A stretch of 35,477 bases of DNA, from contig JAEYRD010000181.1 in NCBI GenBank assembly GCA_023435725.1, forward strand, positions 1-35,477, read 5' to 3'. The DNA comes from Pseudomonadota bacterium (GTDB taxonomy: Bacteria; Pseudomonadota; Alphaproteobacteria; Rhizobiales; Xanthobacteraceae). The position numbers and the translations under genes are program-made. Below are positions 17,177-26,364 of the stretch, in pieces. The number at the start of each line of letters is the position of its first letter. Position 1 is the stretch's first letter. The notes beneath the pieces are model-generated. The model was not told the DNA's origin. It was given only the letters and a program-made list of their open reading frames with translations, and did not search any database.

Positions 17177-17599
17177 CTAGCCGCCGCCCACCTTTGCAAA
17201 GACAAGCCAACGATCCTCCACGATGCCTGCGCGGCCCGCTATTGTCCCGATCCAATTCTGGCTCACAGAGCCGAGTGTTGGGTTCGGCAGTGATGGGTGG
17301 CCGAATGTTGCGCCATCAAAGTCACCTTCGACGCCAAACAAAAAGTGCCCGGCCTGGACGTTATAGCCCGCCTGAACTCCGGCAATAAATTCCGTGAGGC
17401 CGCCATAAAAGGTGTTGTTGGGAATGTTCAGATTGCCGCTGGTCCACGCTCCACCGAAATTCGCGCCAACATATAGTCCTGACCAATTGTAGATTGGTTC
17501 GGGAATGGGCGGTGCTTTCACCGCCATGTCGGCGGCGTTGGCGGCAACGCTTGCGCCGATTGCGATCAGTGCGACGCTTCCGATCAACACCGTCCTCAT
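17177..17599 (-). pseudogene. Truncated Omp31-type outer-membrane beta-barrel gene
   Basis: It reads as the N-terminal 140 residues of an alphaproteobacterial Omp31/porin-family protein: a signal peptide (MRTVLIGSVALIAIGASVAANA, cleaved before ADMAVKAPP), the hallmark YNWSGLYVGANFGGAW, and later LTEFIAGVQAGYNVQ and NWIGTIAGRAG. The reading stops at a TAG after VFAKVGGG, where complete proteins continue for another 100 or so residues of barrel. Beyond the stop the sequence changes to a different outer-membrane family. The start has GGGAG upstream and looks intact, so a truncated product could still be exported. It is best viewed as a broken gene. Confidence 0.65.
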
Positions 17600-17696
17600 G
17601 ACATGATCTCCCGAGTGCCAAATCTCGGTTGCCGCGCCATCAAGGATAATCAGACACGTTTTTCCGCTGGCCGCAGAGGCGGCCAAGCAGCCCAGT

Positions 17697-18788
17697 CTAT
17701 TTCGTGAATATCGGCCTTGAGGACGTCGGCGGCGTTGCCGCTGCAGGCGAAATATTGAATGTCAGCCAGAGATTCCAGCCCGCCGGCCGACTGGCATTGG
17801 CGAATTCGCCGTAGGCCTTCAGGTTGAGGTAGCCCTGCAGCTTGTCTGCGAGCGGAAAGATGTAACCAACCTGCGGTCCGATGCCCTGTACCCGCGACCG
17901 GAAGCAGCCGACGCGATCACCGGAGCCGCTGTCGCAGCCGATCTCCTGATAGAGATAACCCACCAGGCCGACCTGCCACTGCTTGGTCAGGAATTGCGAC
18001 GCGCCCCAGTCGAGGTGCATGTCCACCCCGCTTTGGTATTGGGTGGCCGGGTTTTTGAAGTTGTATGTGAATCCGAGCACCGCCGAAAATTCGTGCCCGG
18101 TCTGTTGGTCGAAATAAGTGTAGCCGCCGCCGGCATCGATCGCCCAATGCCCGATCCCTATGTTGGCAAGACGGGCTGAGTCATACATCCCGACCGGGAT
18201 GTCCCCGGTGACGTAGGTCATGTAGTTGTTAACGCCGGCATTCCAGCGCAGCGCGAACTGTGGATACACATCGCCGAATCCCACGATCGAACTGTTGATG
18301 CTGTCGGAGCGCGAGAAAGGAAATGTGGCGCCGCCGGGGCCCGCCACCGTTCCCGTGAGGGTTCCCGCCAGCGACGTGCTGTTTGCGCCGTAGGCCGCGA
18401 GAAAGCCGGCAGAGGCCTGCCCGCCGAACACCGGCGTTTCGAAGGCGTAGTTCGCGATCAAAAAGCCAATATCCAGGTTGGCATGGACGTTGGCGTTCGC
18501 GGTGGCCGTGACATTCGCTGGGATATTACCGATGGTGATCTCGCGGGCGCGCGCCACGTCACCGCTGGCAGAAACCGAGTCATGCCAATAAATGGTGGTC
18601 GCCGACCACCCCGGCGCCTGCTGGGGCACAGCCGCCAGGCTACCATAGAGGCCAGGCACCCAAAAGCTTACGCCGCCTTCATCGGCATGCGCGATTTGAG
18701 TGAGGAGCGATAGCGGAGCGGCCACCACTCCAACGTACAAGAGCAGCCGCGAAAACCTGGGGCTCACAGCCGATCCAAGGCGCCGCAT
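17697..18788 (-). CDS. Phenol-degradation (MetA/SphA-type) outer-membrane porin
   Basis: A 363-residue outer-membrane beta-barrel protein of the SphA/Phenol_MetA_deg family. The N-terminus is a signal peptide ending near TQIAHADEG. The mature protein starts with GGVSFWVPGLYGSLAAVPQ, characteristic of this family. Many short amphipathic strands follow, with IGHWAIDAGGGYTYFDQQTG and LGFTYNFKNPATQYQSG, and an internal disulfide-like pair (GCDSGSGDRVGCF). GGGAGG stands eight bases before the ATG. Members are found with aromatic and hydrophobic-compound pathways, where they help uptake, so a link with the nearby monooxygenase is plausible but not proven. It is intact, unlike the remnants downstream of it. 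Confidence 0.85.
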   Translation of the reverse strand: MRRLGSAVSPRFSRLLLYVGVVAAPLSLLTQIAHADEGGVSFWVPGLYGSLAAVPQQAPGWSATTIYWHDSVSASGDVARAREITIGNIPANVTATANANVHANLDIGFLIANYAFETPVFGGQASAGFLAAYGANSTSLAGTLTGTVAGPGGATFPFSRSDSINSSIVGFGDVYPQFALRWNAGVNNYMTYVTGDIPVGMYDSARLANIGIGHWAIDAGGGYTYFDQQTGHEFSAVLGFTYNFKNPATQYQSGVDMHLDWGASQFLTKQWQVGLVGYLYQEIGCDSGSGDRVGCFRSRVQGIGPQVGYIFPLADKLQGYLNLKAYGEFANASRPAGWNLWLTFNISPAAATPPTSSRPIFTK

Positions 18789-18997
18789 TGACGACCTCCC
18801 GCTATTGCTGGGTCAATCCTGCAAGTGCGGAGATTAAACCGATAGCGAACGCTTTGATCTATGCAAAATCGGCGAGCCGTTGAATTCACTTGAAGTGTGG
18901 CCGAAAGGGCACAAAACAACGCGCGTTGGAGCGATGCGTGAGCGTCTCGACACCGCAACGATGCCCGCGCGACGGCCGTGCAAACAATGCTGCCAAC

Positions 18998-19300
18998 TCA
19001 GTCAGGATTTGGCGTACCACAAGGCCTTATCAGTGACTGCAGCAAGACATACGTAGCCGGATTGGGATCGAGCTCAGGCCGCGAGCGGACGATGACCTTC
19101 ATCTCTTCAACAATATCTTGGGCTTTGATCTGCTTCTTCGCGATACAGTCGTTGTAAAACTTGGCAGTAGCTGCTTGAGCCGGAACAGAGATAGTGGAAA
19201 CCGCGTCAAGTGCTCCCGAAATGTAAATCTCCTGCAATCCGGGCGACAGTCGCGCCCACTGGTCAAACGTAAAGATTGCCCTTTGAGCGGAACCGAGCAA
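18998..19300 (-). CDS. Small hypothetical protein, likely secreted; signal peptide in another frame
   Basis: The readable frame begins at a TTG (19300) and gives 100 residues: FTFDQWARLSPGLQEIYISGALDA, a central FYNDCIAKKQI, and RPELDPNPATYVLLQSLIRPCG. This layout, with two cysteines, resembles small exported hypotheticals of Bradyrhizobium. Directly upstream, in a different frame, is a typical signal peptide (LIAIVAFYSAAFTSARAG). One indel near 19300-19320 would join them. The gene may therefore be frameshifted, or the sequence may contain an error. Function unknown. No ribosome site supports the TTG. Confidence 0.5.
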   Translation of the reverse strand: MLGSAQRAIFTFDQWARLSPGLQEIYISGALDAVSTISVPAQAATAKFYNDCIAKKQIKAQDIVEEMKVIVRSRPELDPNPATYVLLQSLIRPCGTPNPD

Positions 19301-19375
19301 GCCTGCCAGCTCTCGCGGAGGTGAACGCCGCGCTGTAAAATGCCACTATCGCAATCAAGTTGACGGCGGCTAGGC

Positions 19376-20179
19376 ATGAAGCCCTTTGCAGGTAGGCGAC
19401 GATGGTGGATCGTTCTGGTGGGCGTGCTCATCGCCTACCTGGGGCTGGCCTATGTCCTGCTGCCCGCTTTGTGGAGCCATCACGAACGCGAGCCGGGTCT
19501 TGCCTCCTTGCCCATGGTGACACGTACCGCCAGCGGCATCCCGGGTGATGTGCTCAATGTCGGGCTTGTCGGCAGCAAGGAAGACGTATTGCGTGCGATG
19601 CACGCGGCCGGCTGGTTTCCGGCCGATCCGATTACGTTGCGAACGAGCATCGAGATCGTCGGCAGCGTGGTGCTTGACCGGCCGTACCACGATGCGCCCG
19701 TCAGCCCGCTCTACTACAATGGAAAAAAGGAGCAGCTTGCGTTTGAAAAGCCCGAGGGCAGGAGTGCGGACCGGCGACACCACGTTCGCTTTTGGCAGAT
19801 CCTTGACAAGGGAACGGACGGCCGTCCTGTCTGGCTCGGTTCAATAACCTTCGACAGAGGTGTTGGTCTCAGTCGCGATACGGGACAGGTGACCCACCAC
19901 ATCGCACCCGACATCGACGCCGAACGTGACCTGCTGATGCGCGATCTGCGCGATGCGGGGATGGTTCAGAACTTCTTCCAGATTTCGGGAACGGGGCCGA
20001 CATTGTTCGGCCGAAACGGCGAGGGCGATCCATACTATACGGATGGAGAGATTCATGTCGCCACTCTGGTTGTTGATGGCGAGAGACGAACGGATCCGCC
20101 GATAACGATGTCGCCTCCGGCAATGATTGCGCTAAAGGATCAAGTCTGGCACGGCATCAGCAGTGCAGTCAGCCAATAG
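19376..20179 (+). CDS. LssY C-terminal domain membrane-anchored protein
   Basis: A 267-residue protein with one N-terminal membrane segment (about 11-32, WWIVLVGVLIAYLGLAYVLL) followed by an LssY_C-type domain. Family landmarks are GDVLNVGLVGSKEDVLRAMHAAGW, a PITLRTS segment, DRPYHDAPVSPLYYNG, FEKPEGRSADRRHHVRFW and VWLGSITFDRGVG. In LssY proteins this domain is fused to membrane phosphatase domains, but here it stands alone behind a single anchor. Its role is unknown. The gene converges with the multihaem cytochrome gene, leaving only 21 nt between stops. The site before the ATG is weak. Confidence 0.8.
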   Translation: MKPFAGRRRWWIVLVGVLIAYLGLAYVLLPALWSHHEREPGLASLPMVTRTASGIPGDVLNVGLVGSKEDVLRAMHAAGWFPADPITLRTSIEIVGSVVLDRPYHDAPVSPLYYNGKKEQLAFEKPEGRSADRRHHVRFWQILDKGTDGRPVWLGSITFDRGVGLSRDTGQVTHHIAPDIDAERDLLMRDLRDAGMVQNFFQISGTGPTLFGRNGEGDPYYTDGEIHVATLVVDGERRTDPPITMSPPAMIALKDQVWHGISSAVSQ

Positions 20180-20200
20180 TCGTCACGTATCCTGCAGTAC

Positions 20201-22666
20201 CTATTGTTTCAAACGTGCGCGGAGTTCGTCGGTTAGACGAGCCAGGTTACGGTCATTTGGCGTGATCCGGGAGAGCCGCTCGAGATACTCGAGTGCGGCA
20301 CTGATGTCTCCGCTATCGCGGCTGAAGGTTGCGAGCGCCGCCAGGGTATCGCGATCATCCGGATGCCGGTCCAGGTTCTCCTTCAGGACCTTCATCGACT
20401 CATCGATGCGGCCGGATGAATGCAACGCCACGGCGTAGACATAGGCGTAGCGCGACCGGTCAGGCTCCAGCTCGGTCGCTTTGCGGAATTCGTTGAGGGC
20501 GTCATCCGGCAGTTTCTGCCGGGTCAGGTTGAGACCGAGCGCATGGTGCAGCCCTGCGTCCGGGCGTGACAATGCGATGGTGGTCCTCAGCACGTTCGAG
20601 CCGTCACGTTCACGGCCAAGTCTTCGATACAAATCTGCGAGATTGATCGCTGCAGGGGCAAATTGCGGGCTGAGACGCAGTGCGCTCTTATATTCGATCT
20701 CCGCATCGGCGGTGAGGCCGCGACTGACGTAGAAGTTTCCGAGTGTTGAGCGGGCTTCAGGTCGATCCGCGTTGAAACGTTGTGCGGCAACGAACTCGGT
20801 GGCTGCCCGCTCGAATGAAGCGCGGTCGGAAGCGGGCTGGTTGGCTGTCGGAACGGCCGCCAGCAGCGACGCCGCCCGAATCCGAACGCCTTGGCTTGAA
20901 TCGGAGAGCAGCGGCGAGACAAGCGGCCAGATCCGGTCGCCCGGAAGGCCATCGAGCATCTCAAGAGCTCCAATCCGTACCATCGGATCGGGATCGGCCA
21001 AGCCCTTGCGGGCGAGGTCGATATTGTCGGGCGTGACCCGCGATTGAAGCTCGCTGAGGGCGCTTGCTCGTGCGATCGCCGGCGTCGTGGGGGCGGCTGC
21101 AACCGCCGCCAACAGAGTGGCCGCATCAGCGCGGTTAGCCCGGGAAGCCTGGAAAGCCTCCGCGTAGTTCTGGAAACCTTTGCGGACCGGCCCATGCCAG
21201 CGCTCGACCGCATCGGCCGCCCATTGTGCGGATTTGTCGGCATGACAATTGTTGCAGGCGTTCGGCGTGCCAAGTTTCACCGAAAGGTCCGGCCTCGGGA
21301 TTCGAAGGCTGTGATCATGCCGCTTGTCGACGACCATGTAGGTGCTGACGGGCATGTGGCACTGGACGCAGGCGACCGTCTGCGTCACGCCGCCGTGGTG
21401 GGTATGTGATGCGACCTCATATCTGTCGGATGCGTGGCACCGCAGGCACACGCCGTCGCCGGACGCGCGCAGCTTGGCGGCGTGCGGCTCGTGGCAATCG
21501 CTGCAGGTGACGCCAGCCGCGAACATCTTGCTCTGCTTGAACGGGCCGTAATTATACACCTCGTCGAGCATTTGCCCGTCGGCGTGATAGAGGCCGCGGG
21601 AGAGGGGAGAGACACCGTGGGTGTCAGACAACGGCAGTCCCGGTATCCAGTCCTCGGAAAATTGTGCGCGTCGCGCATGGCACAGGCCGCAGGTCTCGAC
21701 TTCCCGGCGCGTCGTTGCAGGGGCAACGCTGCGTTGCGGATTGCCAGTCTTGGGGGCCGGCTGCCAGGTAACGCCGTCGCGCTCGTTCAGGAAGACGGCG
21801 AGCCCCTTCAGGGGGTCTTCGTCCTTTGCGAACCAGCTCCGTTGGCTGCGGGCCCAATTGACGTGGCGTGAGCCTTTGCCGTGACATGCTTCGCAACCGA
21901 CGCTGATTTCCGTCCACGTTGTGTGGAAACGATCATCAGCCGCGTCGTAGTTCTTCTGCACGCCGGTTGAATGACATTCCGCGCACATGAAGTTCCAGTT
22001 TTGATTGAGCTTGGTCCAGTGCAGTATGTCGTCGTGCTTGATTTCCTCATTGGGATAGAGATGAAACCAGCGTTGGCCGCCCTGGTCCTTGGGGCGGCTG
22101 TCCCATGCGATCGAAAGCGCCTGTATGCGACCATCAGCGAATTCGACCAGATATTGTTGGAGGGGATCAACGCCGAAGGTGTATTTGACCTCGAACGTCG
22201 CAAGCTTGCCGTCGGGGCCATCGGTCTCGACAATGAATTTATCGTCCCTCTTGAAGAACCGCGAATGGACGCCGTGATAGACGAAACTTGCGTTGTCGAA
22301 ATTGCCAAGCATGGAGGCGGCATTAGCGTGCTGCATGGCGTGCTTGTGCTGGGAGTTTTTCCACAGCGCCGTTTCGGCCTGATGGCAATCAGCGCAGGCA
22401 TCGCTGCCGACAAAGGCGGAGGTGGGGAGTGTGCTTCTGGCGAGCCATGCTTCGGATAAGCGGGCTCCACCCTTAACAACCAAGCCCAAGCCAACGATCG
22501 CGGCGGCTGCAATTATCAAGATCACCGCGATCAACGGTCTCGACTTCCACCAACGGGGAGACGAAGTGTCGGCAGCGTCGTTCCGCGCCTCTGCCGCCGT
22601 TCCGGTCGGCCTCAATTTCGCGGCGCGTCTCTCGCCGCCACTGGCCTTGCCTTTGTTCCGCGCCAC
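20201..22666 (-). CDS. Membrane-anchored octahaem c-type cytochrome with HEAT and TPR repeats
   Basis: An 821-residue protein. A basic N-terminus and one membrane helix (45-64) anchor it, with the rest in the periplasm. There are eight CXXCH haem motifs at 91, 228, 258, 326, 388, 407, 433 and 471, in a cytochrome c554-like arrangement. HEAT-like repeats follow around 520-640 (ARKGLADPDPMVRIGALEML), then several TPRs to the end (TLGNFYVSRGLTADAEIEYKSAL, HALGLNLTRQKLPDDALNEF). Translation appears to start at GTG 22666. It would need the Ccm haem-attachment system. The fusion suggests a docking or assembly role in electron transfer; the electron donor and acceptor are unknown. I see no partner oxidoreductase gene beside it. 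Confidence 0.88.
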   Translation of the reverse strand: MARNKGKASGGERRAAKLRPTGTAAEARNDAADTSSPRWWKSRPLIAVILIIAAAAIVGLGLVVKGGARLSEAWLARSTLPTSAFVGSDACADCHQAETALWKNSQHKHAMQHANAASMLGNFDNASFVYHGVHSRFFKRDDKFIVETDGPDGKLATFEVKYTFGVDPLQQYLVEFADGRIQALSIAWDSRPKDQGGQRWFHLYPNEEIKHDDILHWTKLNQNWNFMCAECHSTGVQKNYDAADDRFHTTWTEISVGCEACHGKGSRHVNWARSQRSWFAKDEDPLKGLAVFLNERDGVTWQPAPKTGNPQRSVAPATTRREVETCGLCHARRAQFSEDWIPGLPLSDTHGVSPLSRGLYHADGQMLDEVYNYGPFKQSKMFAAGVTCSDCHEPHAAKLRASGDGVCLRCHASDRYEVASHTHHGGVTQTVACVQCHMPVSTYMVVDKRHDHSLRIPRPDLSVKLGTPNACNNCHADKSAQWAADAVERWHGPVRKGFQNYAEAFQASRANRADAATLLAAVAAAPTTPAIARASALSELQSRVTPDNIDLARKGLADPDPMVRIGALEMLDGLPGDRIWPLVSPLLSDSSQGVRIRAASLLAAVPTANQPASDRASFERAATEFVAAQRFNADRPEARSTLGNFYVSRGLTADAEIEYKSALRLSPQFAPAAINLADLYRRLGRERDGSNVLRTTIALSRPDAGLHHALGLNLTRQKLPDDALNEFRKATELEPDRSRYAYVYAVALHSSGRIDESMKVLKENLDRHPDDRDTLAALATFSRDSGDISAALEYLERLSRITPNDRNLARLTDELRARLKQ

Positions 22667-23409
22667 GAATCGTTACTCGCTGGCATAGCCAAGGACGAAA
22701 TTTCCAGAATCCTCTCGTCCGAAAGGCCGTTCGCTATATCTGATCGAAGGACGCGCCGCCGGACCTGCCAGCCGGCGGCGCTGTGCGAAGTCAGTTTCCG
22801 CTTCGAGTCGCGATGGAAACACCCTGTTTTTTCGGGAGGCTCCCTGACCCATTGGAACCTTTCATAATTTGATAGTGTGATCGAGCCGGCGTACCCGTAG
22901 CTTTGCAGCTTGCGCGGGGGATACTTGAGCTAGGGCGCCATCATCTCTTCTTCACCTCGTGTTCCATCACGACACCCATCCAGGTACGCTCCGTGAAGTT
23001 GTCGAGACGTTGGGCGAGTTGCCCTGAGCGCGCTATGCAGTTTCGGCAGAAATGCAGTTCTGCCGGCGAGGTCATCGGGTTCACGTCATCGGATTGATGT
23101 CTCGAAGGTCGGCGGCGGCCTGATGGACGTCCGCCGCGATCTTCGTTCAGGGCGGACCACGAAAGCGTCAGGGCCGCCCCCGTGCGGCCGGAGCCAGGCG
23201 CCGGGGTCGTCCAACATCAGCCGAATCCGCATAGCCCACGCGCCTCTCTCGGCACAGGCTCGCTGCACAGGCCGTCAAATGCAGAGAACACGAACGAGAT
23301 CAGGACCTTCCGGATCGGCCCGCTCACGCCGAACACCGCGATAGCCGGTCGTTGCAGCCGGAAATCGACACGAGAGGTTCGACGGGAAGGATTCAGCGAG
23401 CACACGCCA
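22667..23409. other. Intergenic region with a strong GC-rich hairpin
   Basis: This 743-nt stretch separates the divergent cytochrome and cyclase genes. No convincing gene was found; short open frames lack ribosome sites and family features. A perfect 10-bp stem GCGCCGCCGG (22753-22762) and CCGGCGGCGC (22772-22781) with a 9-nt loop lies about 90 nt upstream of the cytochrome start. The promoters of both flanking genes are presumably here, but I could not identify -35/-10 boxes with confidence. Confidence 0.45.
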
Positions 23410-26364
23410 ATGCCTATGGAAAACGCGACGACGAGTAGGTGCGCGCCGAGACGATTGCATCGTCTCCTGGCCTTGCCCCGCCTGTCCAAGGCGGGCATTC
23501 TCGCTTGCCTCGCCCTGCTGTTCGTCGCACCCGCCGGCGCGCTCGATCGCGTGTCCCTTCAGCTCAGATGGAAACACCAGTTTGAGTTCGCAGGCTACTA
23601 CGCCGCGATCGAGAAGGGGTTTTACCGCGAGCGTGGCCTTGACGTCGAACTTCGCGAGGGCGGTCCAGACATAGATGCAGGTGCGGCAGTCGCAGCCGGC
23701 AAGGCAGATTTCGGCGTTTGCACAGCGAGCGTTCTGGTGATCCCGGCCGAGCGCACGAACAACGTCGTTCTCGGCGTGATCTTCCAGCACTCCGCGGCCG
23801 TCATACTGGTGCCGCACCGCGCCGGCATCCGCACAGTCTCCGAATTGAAGGGCCACCGCCTGATGGATGCTCCCGGTGGCGACGATATTGCTGCGATGCT
23901 CAAACGCGAAGGCGTCGACTATGCGAGTCTGCCGCGTGTCCAACACGACGGCAACCCACGCGATCTGCTCAGCGGCAAGGCAGACGCAATGTTCGCGTAC
24001 AGCACCGACCAGCCTTACCTGTTCGAGGAGTACGGTACGCCTTATCTGATCTTTTCGCCGCGCGCCTACGGGTTCGACTTCTACGGCGACAACCTCTGCA
24101 CCTCAAGACGGCAGGTGGCTGAGCATCCCGAGCGCGTGCACGCATTTCGCGCCGCAAGCCTGGAGGGCTGGGAGTACGCGCTCGCCCACAGGGACGAGAT
24201 CGTCGACCTGATTCGACGGAAGTACCCGACACAAAGAACTCAGAAGGCGCTGCTGTTCGAAGCGGCGCGGAGCGAACCGCTGATCCGCCCGCATTTTATG
24301 CCGATCGGCGATCAGAGTAGCGAGCGCTGGGCCAGCATCGCCCACGCTTATGTCGACCTCGGCATGTTAAGCGAGGCGAAGCTGCCCGAGGGGCTGATTT
24401 ACGCGTCAAGCGACACAGGATGGCAAGCGTGGCTGCAAGCGCCGCTGCTGCAGGGCCTTCTAGCGACGGCTGTTGTGGGCGCTGTGGGCTGGATCCTCTA
24501 CCGCCGGAATGCACGCGTGTTCCGCGCGATGCGGCTCAACACCGTGATGTCGGGGCTGTTCGTCCTTCTCAGTATTCCCGTGCTGATCTTCATACTGGTC
24601 TACAACTATCGGCAGAACGCCGCTGCGATCAACGCGACTCTGAGCGATGCCGTAGCCAAGACCAAGCTGGCAAGCATCGAGGACGCGGAGAATCTGATCA
24701 ATCCGGTCGCCGCGACGCTCGGCCTGCTCGCGACGGTCGCCGTTGAGGACCCGGACGCTTTCAGGAAGGAAGAGAGCCGAGATCTGCTCTATCAGGCGCT
24801 CACCTCGGCGCGGCAGATCGATGCAGCTTATGTCAGCTTCGAGGACGGCTATCACCGCGTTGTGACCCGCATCGACGACGACCGCAGGCGCTCCGATCCC
24901 AAGATTCCGCCGTCGGCGAACTGGCACTCCAGCTATATCGACAGCTTTGCCGGCTCCCCGCGACGGGTCCGGCATCGCACGTTCTTCGATACATGGCCGC
25001 ATGTGGTCGGCAGTTACGATGTCGAGCAGATCATGGATGTCAGGACTCTCCGCGGGTACCAGGCCGCGAAGGACGCGCGCGCCCTCATTGTAGAGGACCC
25101 GGCGGTCAATCCAGATACAGGATATCCGGTCATCTTCGTCCGATTTCCGATCGTCAGGGACGGAGCGTTCATCGGCTGTGCGTCCGCCAACATCACGCTC
25201 GAGGTGCTATCGCGGTTTCTCACCAGCCATCGTGCGAGCCCCAACAGCACCACGATCATCGCCAATCCAACCAAGGGTACCATCATCGCCCATCCCGATC
25301 CGAAGAAGAGTGTGCGACTGGAGAACGGCCGGCTGGAACTCGCCAAACTCGACACCATCGCCGACGACGACGTGCGTCAAGCCTATCAGCTGCAGAGTGA
25401 GACCAACAGCAACGACTTCTTCTTTCGCTCGCTGCAAAACCGCGAGGAGATCAGCGCGTCCTTCAGCCGCTTTCCCGGCAGTTTCGGACAGCCGTGGGAG
25501 ATCATCACCCTGACGCCGACGGACGACTTTGTCGGCACCCTCAAGCGAACCAACCGACAGATGATCTTTCTGATTGCCGCCCTGACCGGCATGGAGCTGC
25601 TGCTGATCTACTTCTTCGCGCGGCGGCTGTCTCGACCGATCGAAGGCATATCGCGAGAATTGCGTTCGGTTGAGGATCTCACCCTCTCGCATGCGGCGCC
25701 GCCGTCATCCAACATCCGGGAGATCAAGGAACTGCAAACGGCTCTGTCTCTGTTCGAGACTTCGCTGCGCTCATTCTCCTCTTTCGTGCCGATGGATGTG
25801 GTCCGCGAGTTGATCAAGACCGGAACCCCGCTGACGCTCGGCGTTGAGCCGCGGTACATGACGGTGCTGTTTGCCGATCTGCAGGATTTCTCCAGTCTCG
25901 CGGAGCGGATGGCGCCGAATGACCTCCTCGCTCAATTGTCGGTCTATTTTGAGGTCGTTTCGCAGGCGACGGCGGAAGAGTTCGGTACGGTCGACAAGTT
26001 TATCGGCGACGGCATCATGGCGTTCTGGGGCGCTCCGGCTCATCGCGACGACCACGTGTTACGCGCCTGTTGCGGTGCGTTGCGGGCCGCACGGCGGATG
26101 CAGCAGCGCAACACCGAATGGGGCGCGGAAGGGCGGCCGCCGTTGCAGCTGCGTATCGGGCTGCATTGCGCGAATGTGCTGATCGGAAATGTCGGCTCGA
26201 GCGCGCGGTTGAGCTATACAGTGATAGGCGACGGGGTCAACGTCGCCGCGCGGCTCGAGGGTATCAACAAGACCTTTGGCACCACGATCTGCATCAGTGA
26301 CAAAGGTCGCCGAGGCTGCCTGGTCCGAGATCGTCGCGAGACCCATCAGGAAGGTGCAGGTTAA
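23410..26364 (+). CDS. NMT1/THI5-like sensor fused to HAMP and class III adenylate cyclase (C-terminus frameshifted)
   Basis: As read, 984 residues from ATG 23410 (weak site; ATG 23416 also possible). The order is a signal/anchor sequence, then an NMT1/THI5-type binding domain (VSLQLRWKHQFEFAGYYAAIEKGFY to about residue 335), membrane helix, second membrane helix (LNTVMSGLFVLLSIPVLIFI) and PDC/Cache-like periplasmic sensor. A further helix (MIFLIAALTGMELLLIYFFA), HAMP and class III cyclase domain follow. The cyclase keeps both metal aspartates (LFADLQDFS, FIGDGIMAFWG), the substrate lysine (VDKF) and the N/R pair (GDGVNVAARLE), so it should make cAMP. After TTICISD the frame changes, and the last ~20 residues are out of register with the family. 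The usual continuation lies in the next frame to 26608. Confidence 0.85.
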   Translation: MPMENATTSRCAPRRLHRLLALPRLSKAGILACLALLFVAPAGALDRVSLQLRWKHQFEFAGYYAAIEKGFYRERGLDVELREGGPDIDAGAAVAAGKADFGVCTASVLVIPAERTNNVVLGVIFQHSAAVILVPHRAGIRTVSELKGHRLMDAPGGDDIAAMLKREGVDYASLPRVQHDGNPRDLLSGKADAMFAYSTDQPYLFEEYGTPYLIFSPRAYGFDFYGDNLCTSRRQVAEHPERVHAFRAASLEGWEYALAHRDEIVDLIRRKYPTQRTQKALLFEAARSEPLIRPHFMPIGDQSSERWASIAHAYVDLGMLSEAKLPEGLIYASSDTGWQAWLQAPLLQGLLATAVVGAVGWILYRRNARVFRAMRLNTVMSGLFVLLSIPVLIFILVYNYRQNAAAINATLSDAVAKTKLASIEDAENLINPVAATLGLLATVAVEDPDAFRKEESRDLLYQALTSARQIDAAYVSFEDGYHRVVTRIDDDRRRSDPKIPPSANWHSSYIDSFAGSPRRVRHRTFFDTWPHVVGSYDVEQIMDVRTLRGYQAAKDARALIVEDPAVNPDTGYPVIFVRFPIVRDGAFIGCASANITLEVLSRFLTSHRASPNSTTIIANPTKGTIIAHPDPKKSVRLENGRLELAKLDTIADDDVRQAYQLQSETNSNDFFFRSLQNREEISASFSRFPGSFGQPWEIITLTPTDDFVGTLKRTNRQMIFLIAALTGMELLLIYFFARRLSRPIEGISRELRSVEDLTLSHAAPPSSNIREIKELQTALSLFETSLRSFSSFVPMDVVRELIKTGTPLTLGVEPRYMTVLFADLQDFSSLAERMAPNDLLAQLSVYFEVVSQATAEEFGTVDKFIGDGIMAFWGAPAHRDDHVLRACCGALRAARRMQQRNTEWGAEGRPPLQLRIGLHCANVLIGNVGSSARLSYTVIGDGVNVAARLEGINKTFGTTICISDKGRRGCLVRDRRETHQEGAG

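Noticed and set aside
16497..17255. 252-codon - strand frame reaching into the chemoreceptor end
   Set aside because: Only its middle resembles an outer-membrane protein; the two ends are non-homologous read-through. The middle was reported as part of a broken gene.
20146..20161. TGGCAC near the end of the LssY-C gene as a possible sigma-54 promoter
   Set aside because: The -12 element is absent (CAGC instead of TTGC) and it lies inside a coding region with a convergent gene following.
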